A stretch of DNA of 64,000 nucleotides from Phoenix dactylifera (lineage: Eukaryota > Streptophyta > Magnoliopsida > Arecales > Arecaceae), in contig NC_052397.1 of assembly GCF_009389715.1 (NCBI RefSeq), positions 15,138,129 through 15,202,128 on the forward strand, written 5' to 3'. Both the position numbers and the translations under genes were made by a program. This document shows, piece by piece, positions 46,301 through 58,300 of the stretch. The first letter of the stretch is position 1; each line of letters starts with the position of its first letter. The notes below the pieces were generated by a model. That model ran no database searches. It was given only the letters and a program-made list of their open reading frames with translations, and was not told where the DNA came from.

Positions 46301-49300
46301 ACTTTACGGGGACGTCTCGGGATGTTTGCGCTTTTTGCATGGGGACGACTCCGCGACCTTCGGAGACGACTCGCGCGCATCCCTTGAAATCGGCCTTTCT
46401 GCCGTCTCTGAGAGAGTCGACTCCGCAGAGTCAGGAGTCGACTCCGACCCTGCGAGACGCCTCGCCAGGTGCCGAGGACGTCTCCAGACGTGCCAATTCA
46501 TCCTTTTCGTGCCAAAGACGTCTCTGGGACAAACCGGAGACGTCTCGGCTGTCCCTGATCTGTTTTCTTCATCTCAAAAAATCTTCAAAAAATCCTTGAA
46601 AAATATGGGAACATGCCTTGACAATTCTTAACAAAATTCTTAGTTAAACACCTGAAATCCTCAAATAAATTGTTAATATAAAGGGAATTATACTCTAGTG
46701 TTTTGTATTCATCAAAATCCATTAGGGGGTCAACAATCTCCCCCTTTCTGATGATGACAAAACACTGAGTATATGCAAAATTCGAAATTTAAACATATAC
46801 ACAGTATTTGATCAGATGTACAAGTATTGTGTTTTGGTTAGAGCTAGATACAGTGTGCATAATTCAATATAGTCAACTTTCAGTTCTATCCTTATGCATA
46901 AGTATTGATCTTAGTAGCTCTTGAGCAATTTTGGCATATCAACTGAATTTGAATCAAGTTAAAATGTAAATTAATGAAATATTGATGCTAAAGACAATTG
47001 AAAGCTAAATACTTTTTGACTCTCCCTTTCTTTTCCAGAAGGACAATTGTCTTAAAGCCAATATTCTTCAATTTTATCTTTTCTTAATTCAACTTTTAAG
47101 TATTAGTGTAAACTTTGTATTTTGCATTCCATATATTGGTTCTATTCCATATATTGGTTCTACTCCCCCTTTTTGTCATCAACAATGAAGGGGACAAATT
47201 TTCCTTAGGTACCTAAAACGCAATTTCTATTAGAATTCAGCATATTACCATGAATCACTCAAGGATATTCAAGTTATGCTCCCTCTTTCCAAGTTATTTC
47301 TATTAATGAATTCAGCATTCATTTCACTCTCCCTTTGTTTTGGAATTCATTTCAGACCTTTCAAATGCAGTTATTACAGGTTGTGGTCCCCCTTTTTCAT
47401 ATGCATTGTCAAGTTGGGAAAGGAGTAATATTATTGCACATTGTTAAGTTTGATCATTCAAAGCATCAGAATTAGAAACATACACAGAGTTTGATACCAC
47501 AGAATTAGAAATATACACAAAGTTTCAAAAAGAAAGGTATGACCTTCATATTGTATTACAATCATTTGAAGTCATTACAAGTATTGATGGCTAATACAAA
47601 AGAAGTTTCAAATAAGCCTAGGGTTTTACAAAATGATGAACCCTAGATGTCTACAAAATGTCCCTCACCGGCGACCATGCTCAATAGCCCCAGCAGCAGC
47701 CTCTATAAACCCAGTTATTGCATCCATTAGGGTTTTAAATTGATTTCCCTGAGACTGATTGAAAGCTGTCACTAGTGCTTCAAATTCATGAGTTGCCCTT
47801 TCAATTCTTCCTCTAAGTTGGGCAGCCACAGTGCCCACATTGCCTCCAGGGCTCGTCAACTCTTGAAGACCATCCGATATGATCTTCAATTCAGCCTGTA
47901 TCTCAATTGATCTTAAGGTTTGGCTTGTTCCCACATGAACCAATTCTGACGCTGTAGCTTCTATCTGAGCTTTGATTTCCTTCAATTCTTGTAGGAGTGC
48001 TTCATGTGAGGTACGGATGGGAGCTAACTCAGCAGAGACTATTGATCTCATCTCTTCCCTCATCTGCTGGCATATCACAGATGCTAGGGTGTGCATCTGC
48101 TCATCTGATAGGGACAGTGATCCACTGACTGGAGGAGGCACTGAGGTGGATGGTCCAGCCGAGCTGGAAGGTACATCAGGAAAGGCCATAGGGCTATGTG
48201 GAGGAGAGAGGTGGTCAGGCTCCTGATGTGGGATCTCAGGCTCTATGGTTTGGGATTTTCTTTTAGGGGCCTTAACCCAAGACCCGTCTTTCTTGTGAAA
48301 CTCCATCCTATGTAATGTGCTCTCATTGTAGTAGTCAGTGTTTCTCAAAGGTTTTTCTGGCTCATTTTCAGGAATTGAAACCTTAAAATGTTTGAACAGT
48401 AGGGTGAAAACCATCCCATATGGTATGCTAAATCTGGAATACCTATGACATATGGAGATGTAGTTCAACATGAGCCTAGGGAGGTTTAGGGGAATCCCTA
48501 GCAAGATATGGTGCATAATAGCTAAGTCTCGCTCCGAAACGAAATCGAAGCGACCGATTTTTGGAAACAAGACCCGGTTAACTATGCTCAAAAGCAATCT
48601 CATTTCGGCATTGAGGTCTTGGGACTTAACTATGTCAAGAGGGCCGCAGTCCTCTCTTCCTAAAAGTAGGTTTAGGGCAATCTCCCTTTGGGGATGTGAG
48701 GTCGGAGCCTCACCGTATTTGGGGATTTGTAACAAGTTAGATAGGATGTCCTCATTAATTTCTATCAATGTGCCTCGGACATATCCGGTATACCCCGAGT
48801 CCCCTAAGGCCATATTGCTAAACATTTCTCTCACTAGGCCGGGATATGTTGACATATTTAGGGAACATAGGTGTTTCCAACCTTGGGCACGGAGTCTCTC
48901 TCCAATAGAGAACCCCTCACTAGCTAGAAACTGGAAATCTATATATATACCTGTGGTTACTGTGCGATTTGCACAGGAGAGGGTCACGGTTGGCGGAGCA
49001 ACCGGAGGAGGCGGCGCGGAGGGCTCTTCCCTCCGTTCCTCGTCGTCGTTTGCTACTCTAGAACGCCTCCCACCCGTTCGCCTAGCTTTCTTAGGTGCCA
49101 TGGATTGGAAATCTAGAAAAATGGGGAGAGATTTTGGTTCGGTTTGTGGTGGAGAGAAAATGGAGGCTAGGGTTTGTGTTTTCGTTGGGGACGAAAGAAG
49201 GTAGCTCGGGTCGGCTCGAGCTGTTTCGACCTAATTTAAAAACTTTCATTCGGTCCCCGAGACGTCTCCGCGACTAATGCGAGACGTCTTGCCGGGGGAC

Positions 49301-52300
49301 GTCTCTGTGATTTGCCAGAGACGTCTCCGGCACTGAAAAATTTCACAATGATTTCTATCTTTTCCCAATTTATTTTATTCAACCACAATAATCAGCGTGA
49401 TTTCTTTTGGTGAATATAGAGTGAGTTTGCTTGTGATCCTTTCCTTCAATAATACATCCTATAAAAGTTTGATAATGATTTTTTGAATTATCAATATTGA
49501 AATGAGGAATGTTTGACCAAATTTCGAATGCCTATGAAATAGGCTCTGAAAATATCTCCATGAAGAGTCCAAGGGAGGGTAACCATCCTCCGGAAAGTCA
49601 AACAATTCGTCATCTAACTTTGATAGATTCATGTTTTCACTTATTAGATACTAGGTTTGCTATTTGTGACCTTGAAGTGTATTATTAGTTTGAGTAGCAT
49701 TCACATGTATCTCTAGAGCTTACAAAGCATTGCCACAAGATGAATCCTCTGAAATTTACCAGTCTTAACTGTTAGTTTCATATTACAAGTTCAATCTATT
49801 TGCTAGGATCATACAAGCACAAAGCATTCCTTAAAAAATTGAACCTATCTTTACAAAGAGGCTTTGTAAAGATATCGGCCAATTGATTTTCAGTACATAC
49901 ATACTCAATCATCACATCATTTTTCAGCACATGATCCCTTATAAAGTGATGCCTAATCTCTATGTGTTTTGATTTAGAGTGTTGAACAGAATTTTTTGTT
50001 AAATTAATTGCACTTGTATTATCACATCTAATTGGTATGTTGTCCATTTTGATACCGAAATCTTCAAGTTGTTGCTTAATCCAAAGAACTTGGGCACAAC
50101 AGCTTCCAGCTGCAATGTACTCAGCCTCAGCTGTGGACAAGGCAACTGAATTCTGTTTCTTGCTAAACCAAGAAACCAAATTAGCACCCAAGAATTGACA
50201 TGTGCCACTTGTGCTTTTTCTGTCGAGTTTGCATCCGGCAAAATCAGCATCGGAATAAGCAATTAAATTTATATCAGATTGTTTAGAATACCATAAGCCT
50301 GCATTAGATGTCCCTACTAGATATCTGAATATTCTTTTAACAGCTTGCAAGTGTGATTCCTTAGGACATGCTTGGTATCTAGCACACATGCAAACACTGA
50401 ATAATATGTCTGGTCTACTAGCAGTAAGGTAAAGTAAAGAACCTATCATACCTCTGTACAATTTGCATTCTATACTTTTACCTTTTTCATCTTTGTCAAG
50501 CTTGCAACTTGAGCCCATGGGTCTGCTGATTTCCTTTGCATCCTTCATCTTGAATTTTTCCAACATTTCCTTGATGTATTTGGACTGACTGATGAAGATG
50601 CCTTCCTCTGATTGTTTTATTTGTAGCCCAAGGAAGAAGTTGAGCTCACCCATCATGCTCATTTCAAATTCTCCCTGCATAAGCTTAGCAAACTCTTGAC
50701 AAAGACTATCATTAGTAGCACCAAAAATTATATCATCCACATAAATTTGCACAAGCAATAAGTCATTCCCTTTTCTTTTAATGAAGAGGGTTTTGTCTAC
50801 ATTTCCTCTCTTAAACTTATTTTCAATTAGGAAATTACTTAATCTTTCATACCATGCCCTAGGGGCTTGCTTAAGTCCATACAATGCTTTATGCAATTTA
50901 AAAACATAATCTGGATGTAAGTGGTTCTCAAAACCTGGAGGTTGTCCTACATAAACTTCCTCCATTATATAACCATTTAAAAAGGCACTTTTTACATCAA
51001 TTTGATAGAGTTTGAAATCCATGAAGCATGCATATGCCAAAAGTAGTCTAATAGCCTCTAACCTAGCAACAGGAGCAAAAGTTTCATCAAAATCTATTCC
51101 TTCCTCCTGATTATATCCTTTGGCTACTAGCCTAGCTTTGTTTCTTATTACTATTCCATCTTCATCTAGTTTATTTCTATATACCCACTTGGTGCCTATA
51201 ATTGAAACATTAGGGGGCCTTTTCATTAGAGTCCAAACTTGATTTCGTTCAAATTGGTTTAATTCCTCTTGCATAGCATTCATCCAATTTTCATCTTTTT
51301 CGGCTTCTTCTAGTGATTTAGGCTCTATCTGTGAAACGAATGCAAGATAATTACTAGTGTTTCTTAAAGAGGATCTTGTCCTTATCCCTTGTGAAGGATC
51401 ACCAAGGATTAGATCCCTTGGATGACCATGTGCATACCTCCATTCCTTAGGAAGATCTTGATTTCTCGCTGGAGGTTGATCTTCTTCATCTTGCTGAATT
51501 GTATCTTCTTTGATTTCATCCTCATGTTGTTTGTCTTGTATGGAGAATTCCTTCATTCTGTCTTCAAGTATACCTGCATCACCATCTTCTTCTTTTCTAG
51601 AAGAATCTCCATTAGCTTAATCAAAAACAACATGAATGGATTCTTCAACAACGAGAGTTCTCTTGTTGAAGACCCTGTATGCTCTACTAGATGAGGAATA
51701 ACCTAAGAAGATCCCCTCATCTGATTTAGCACTAAATTTACTTAGATTGTCCTTTCCATTATTTAAAATAAAGCAGCGACAACCGAAAATATGAAAATAG
51801 CTTATATTAGGCTTCTTATTTTTCAACAACTCATAAGGTGTTTTCTTTAAGATAGATCTAACTAAAGCACGGTTTAAAATATGACATGTAGTATTTATTG
51901 CTTCAGCCCAAAAGTACTTTGGTAGATCCGATTCGCACAACATGGTACGAGCCATATCTGCTAGTGTGCGATTCTTCCTTTCTACCACCCCATTTTGTTG
52001 GGGTGTCCTAGGGGCCGAGAAATTGTGATTGATATCGTTTTCTTCACAAAATTTTTCAAAATGCTGATTTTCAAACTCGGTACCATGATCACTCCTAATT
52101 GCTTTTAGTTTTAGATTAAGTTCATTCGAAATCCTATTATGAAACTTGATAAAAGCGGGAAAGGACTCATCTTTGTGTGCAAGAAATGAAACCCATGTAA
52201 AACGTGAAAAATCATCAACAATTACAAGACCAAACTTCTTACCCCCTAGACTAGCAGTTCTAGTGGGTCCAAATAAATCCATGTGAATTAGTTCTAGGGG

Positions 52301-55300
52301 TTTTGATGTTGAGACTATGTTCTTAGACTTGAAGGAACTTCTTGTCTGTTTCCCTAGTTGACATGCAGCACAAATTTTGTTCTTTTCAAAGTCTATTTTT
52401 GGTAGTCCTTTGACTAGATCTTTTGTAATCAATTTAGAAATTAGATCCATGCTAGCATGCCCTAACCTACGATGCCATAACCAGCTAGTCTCATTGACTT
52501 TGGCATCCTTCATGGTGAGATCATCAAGATCTACCATATAAACATTTCCACGCCTATGTCCCGTAAGTATGATCTCATTGTCAACTGGACTACTAATTAT
52601 GCATAGTAAAGATTCAAAAGACACTTTAAAGCCCTTGTCACAAAATTGACTTATACTTAATAAATTATGTTTTAATCCATTAACTAACAATACATTGTCA
52701 ATAAATGAGGAGGATGATATGGAGATTTTACCAACGCCAATGATTTGACCTTTAGCATTGTCTCCAAATGTGACTACTCCTTTTGATTTCAAGGTGACGA
52801 AAAGGCTCTTGTCACCGGTCATGTGCCTTGAGCAACCACTATCAAGATACCACATTCTCTTTTTACTTCCGGCTGCAAGGCATACCTGCAAAATAATCAT
52901 GTGAAGCTCTTAGGTACCCAAGTTTTCTTGGGTCCTTCTTGGTTAGTGTAGTTGGTTCCCTTAGGCACCCACACTTTAGTTGTGTTTTTACTCTTTACAA
53001 ATGTATTCTTGTTAGTTTGAATCTTTCTTTGAATGCAAGAATAGGCTTTGTGTCCACTTTTCCCACAATGAAAGCATGTAGGTTTTTCAGTTTTGATATC
53101 TTTTGCTTTCACAAAAAAATTCTTTAGATATTTTTGTTGTTTGCTAGTTTTGTATCCTAATCCGGCTTTATTAAAAACAGCTCTTTGATTGGATAGAATG
53201 AGATTTAATTTTTCAGAGCTATGTGTAAATTTCTCCACAATTGGTTTGTACTTATGTACCTCATTTTTAAGATCCAAATTTTCTTTAGCCGATTCTTCCT
53301 TATCATTTTTAAGGGATTCAACATTTTGTGCAAGTGAGGTATTACTATTGAGTAGGAATTTAACTTTTAGATTTAATTCCTTAATGAGTGTTTTTGCCGT
53401 TTCATTTTCAATGCTAAGTTTTGAATTTTTATTCTCTAGGTCAATGGTGTTAACATTTTCAAAGCTCTCCTTTTCAATCAATAGGTTTTTAATGTCATCC
53501 TTTAGTTTTTGATTGGAGGCCTTTAATTCTTTATTTTTTGCTCCTAACATACTACAATCACTCATGAGCTCTTGGAAGGCTTCATATAATTCTTCTAAAG
53601 TAAAATCTGTAGTTGAGCTTTGACATACCTCATCGTCGTCGAATGCCATGAAACACAAGTTGGCGGTCTCTTCCTTCTCTTCCTCGGAGGAGGATGTGTC
53701 ACTATCATCCCAAGTTGCTTTCAACGCCTTCTTCTTCTTCTTTCCATAGTGCTTCTTCTGTTGAGGGCATTCAGAGCGGATGTGTCCCGGTCTCTTGCAA
53801 TCATAACATATGATTGGGTCTCTTTCTTTTTCTTTTTCCTTTTCCCAATCATTTCTCCCTCCAAACTTCTTTCTTGGGAAGGGTTTCTTTCTTCTCATGA
53901 ATTTTTTGAACTTCCTTACTATTAAACCCAAGTCTTCATCTTCACTTTCTTCTTCACTCTCACTGCTTTCTTCTTCACAAACACTTGAAGTAGCCTTGAG
54001 TGCGATTGTCTTCTTCTTTGGCACATCTTCTTCATGTTGCTTCATTGTGAGCTCATGCGTCATCAATGAGCCCAATAGTTGTTCAAGTGCCAATGTGTTG
54101 AGGTCTTTAGCTTCTACGATCGCCGTGACCTTCGCTTCCCAAGCTTTTGGCAAGGACCTGAGAATTTTACTCACAAGTTCTGGGTTAGTGTAAGATTTAC
54201 CCAAATTCTTTAGACCATTTATTATATCAGTGAAGCGTGTGAATATGCATGATATAGTTTCGTTGGGTTCCATCTTAAATAACTCATATTTGAGAACTAG
54301 AATGTTCACTTTAGACTCTTTGACTTAATTGGTACCCTCGTGGGTAACTTCAAGCCTATCCCATATTTCCTTGGCGGAACTACAGGTGGAGACTCTATTG
54401 AACTCATTTACATCTAGAGCACAAAATAATGAGTTCATGGCTCTAGCATTGAGTTGAACCATCCTACTATCATTCTCATCCCAATCCTCTTCAGGTTTGG
54501 AAACTTGAATGCCATTAACTATGTGATATGGTTCGTGTGGTCCTTTGATTATGACCCTCCACAAGGCATAATCTTGTGCTTGAATAAAAATTCTCATTCT
54601 AGTCTTCCAATAGGAATAATTTGTCCCATTGAAGAGTGGAGGTCTATTGGTAGCCTGCCCCTCAGCAGGAACATTGTTGAAGGGTGTTGCCATCTTGATC
54701 TTTGGCAAAGACGGTTAGGTCTTCAAGAAATACATAGAGCACCTGCTCTGATACCACTTGTTGCCCAGAGATGGTCACCCAAGAGGGGGGTGAATTGGGT
54801 GTTTTAAAATTTTTTGTCTAATTAAAACAAAACACATAAGTGTATGTGCAAAGGTGAAGCTAAAGTTGCAACCACAATCAAACGCAAACACACAAAGATT
54901 TATAGTGGTTCGGAGCTTCCACTGCTCCTACATCCACTCCCCAAACACCTTTGGGAATTTTCACTATAATCAGCGATTACAGTCCGGTAGTTTTGCGAGT
55001 GCACTACCCAACTCGTTGTTTTACCCCGGGCTAACAACGAACCCTACAATCCCCCAATTTAACCTAGGCTTGGGACGCCTATCCCTTGTTCCAAGTCCCT
55101 TGACTGGAACAAGCACAATAATCAAATATTTTACAAAGATTTGAAAGCTCTTATGAAAGCAAATATATCAATGAAAAACAACAAAACCGGAAGAACCCTT
55201 TTTGCCGTTGGAAGCGTGGGTGATGGTGGTTCTTCCGATGTGGATCACGTTGGCTTGAATGCTAGCTTTCAATGCCGAGTGGGAGTGAGTAGTTGAGCAC

Positions 55301-58300
55301 GAAATCAGATGGGAAAGCTTGAATGCACTTGATTTCTCCTCTTGAAAGCACTAACTCCCTTGAACCTCTTTCTCTTTCTTCTCTCTTGAATGATCTTGTG
55401 TTTGGTTGGTTAGAAGTCGTTTTAAAGGCACTTAAAAGCTCCCTTTTATAGCCCTACAAGCAATAGATCCGTTAGACACAAAGAAATGACCGTTTGAAAT
55501 TCAAACAAACCTGCAAAAGTGTGTCAGTCGCGTCCCAGGCGCTCCGGAGACGTCTCCGCTTCAACGCGAGACGTCTCGGCTGTATAAAAATTCTTTTGAC
55601 GATGTTTGGAGTCGACTCGGCGTTTTACGGGGACGTCTCTGAAGAAGAACAGCTTGAATGCTTGTTTTTCTGTTTTTCTGAGAGAGTCGGCTCGGCACTT
55701 TACGGGGACGTCTCGGGATGTTTGCGCTTTTTGCATGGGGACGACTCCGCGACCTTCGGAGACGACTCGCGCGCATCCCTTGTGTTGAGATTAATGGGCA
55801 CAAACTCACTGTATCCGGCTTACCAATTAAGAATTGGACTCATTCAGACATTCCATCAAACACATCACAGGCATGAAAAGATAAGCACAAAGACACCAAA
55901 TTTACGTGGTTCGGCAGCAAGTGCATACATCCACGGGGAGGAGGAGCAATCCACTATATCAATCTTCCCAATAGGGTACAAACGTAGATACATAAGAGCC
56001 CAAAATATGAACTGCCAAATGATCACAATAGGAGGCAAGATAAAACAACTATAAAGCAAGAAACAACCTGATCGGATCACCCTTCTGCAGCCACAATGAT
56101 AGATCAAAAGTGTAGTATGCAAATCAACCTTTCTACGGCTCCAATGGTAGATCAAATGAGTATCAAAAACATACCTTCCCTTGTTGCATTTACTGTGAAC
56201 AGCAAAGAAGAAAGAGGCTCACGGAAACAGGGAAGTCACAGGAAGAAGCCACGGTTGAAGAAGGGAAGAAGGAAGAAAAGCCTCCAGCGAGTGAAGACAG
56301 AAGGGAACCCAAGTTGAATGTTGCCAGGAGACCGAGAGCGCACGGGAGGATGAAGAAGATGGGTGCGGCGGCGGCTGAAATCCCTTTCACCCTAAAAACA
56401 AAACAAAACCCTTCATCCCACGGGAAAAGAGGTAACATGTACCTTTTATATAATGAAATGTCATTTTGCAAATAGGTCCCTCTCAAAACCAATATTTGGA
56501 GCAAAGTCCAAAATAGTCAACAATCCTCGTCCTTGCGACAAATTATGTACCTATCATCAAATATGGATTGATAAAATAACCTCCTCTTCACCACAAGCCC
56601 GGAAGGGCATTAACAAGTGCTCACACCAATCAAGTTCAGGAAAGTCCTGAACTTAACTGCTGTGATTGGTTTAGTGAACATATCAGCCGGATTATGAGCA
56701 GTGTAGATTTTCTGAATCCGGACATCACTATTCTCCACCAAATCTCTGATGAAGTGATACCTGACATCTATATGCTTAGTGCGTTCGTGATACATCTGAT
56801 CTCTGGCAAGATGCAAAGCACTTTGACTGTCACAATTAATATCCAAACGGTCCTGCTCGAGACCCAAATCCTGTACTAGTCCTCTTAACCAAATAGCTTC
56901 CTTTGCTGCCTCTGTCAACGCCATATACTCTGCTTCTGTAGTAGACAAAGCAACTGTAGGCTGCAAAGTAGCCTTCCAACTGACTGCACAACCAGAGAGA
57001 GTAAATACATATCCGGTTAATGACCTCCTCCTGTCCAAATCACTAGCATAATCTGAATCAGAAAATTCTGTAACAGTGCAATTACTCTATGCGGAGAATA
57101 CCAATCCCAAATTGGAAGTGCCTTTTAGATATCTAAGTATCCATTTCACAGCTGACCAGTGAGCCTTTCCAGGCTATCCATGTATCTGCTTACTACGCTT
57201 ACTGCCTGTGAAATATCAGGTCGAGTGCAGACCATTGCATACATGATGCTACCTACTGCACTTGCATATGGCACTCTGGACATATATCTCTCCTCATCCT
57301 CAGTCTAGGGACAGAGTGTGGCAGATAATTTGAAATGACTGGCAAAAGGAGTAGTGACTGGCTTGACCGTGGACATACCAAATCTATCCAAGACTTTCTT
57401 AATATATCCATGCTGAGTAAGAAAAAGTCTTCCCAACTGCCTGTCATGACTGATCTCCATCCCAAGTATTTTCTTTGCCGGTCCAAGATCCTTCATCTCA
57501 AATGCAGTACTGAGCTCAGCTTTCAGATTTCGGATGATTGATATATCCTTGGCTGCTATCATCATATCATCCACATACAGTAATAAGTAACAAAAGGATC
57601 CATCTGAAAACCGCTGGTGATATACGCAACTGTCATATGGAGATCTGTTGTATCCATGGTCGACCATAAACTTATCAAATTTGCGATACCACTGTCTTGG
57701 AGACTGCTTGAGACCATATAATGATCTCTTGAGCAAACATACATGATCTTCCTTGTCTGGAACCTCAAAACCAGGTGGTTGTTGCATATAAATCTGTTCC
57801 TCTAAATCACCGTGAAGAAAAGCTGTTTTAACATCTAGCTGTTCCAACTCTAAATTCTGAGAAACAACTAAGGCAAACAACACACGAATAGAAGAGTGTT
57901 TAACTACAGGAGAAAATATTTCCTTATAGTCAATTCCCTCCCGTTGACAATAGCCCTTAGCTATTAACCTGGCCTTATATCTAAAATCCTGATGACTGGC
58001 TCCCTCTTTATTCTTGAAGATCCATTTGCAGCCTATTGCCTTCTTGCCCTCTGGTAATCTGACTAATTTCCAAGTCCGATTCTTCTCTAAAGATTGTAAT
58101 TCTTCAACCATAGCCATGGTCCATTGTTCAGCCTGCGGACTACTAATAGCCTCCTGATATGTGGTCGGCTCATCACCAATAGTGTCTGCAATGCTCAGAG
58201 CATAATAAACTAACCCAGCACAAGCTGAATCCTCAAAACCATACCTTTGTGGTGTTCTGATCTGACGCCTGGGTCTACGAGTGGCAATGCTATCAATCTG

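Larger units (their letters stand above)
45363..46735 (-). repeat. 3' LTR of element A (left copy)
   Basis: 1373 bp, with TG...CA ends (minus strand TGTTGACC ... GGGCAACA). It has the same length as the right copy without its insert and differs at only about 13 positions. A TATA box (TATAAAAG on the minus strand) lies at 46047-46054. The U3 part is filled with short palindromes (46149-46550). Reading frames across it come from the palindromic repeats and are not genes. Confidence 0.95.

Noticed and set aside
46149-46550. CRISPR-like array
   Set aside because: The repeats are 10-bp palindromes with irregular spacing inside a plant LTR; no spacer architecture and a eukaryotic context.
46098-46631. 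Plus-strand 177-codon frame, with a counterpart at 55494
   Set aside because: It lies wholly in the LTR of element A and is kept open by the GC-rich palindrome array; antisense to the element.
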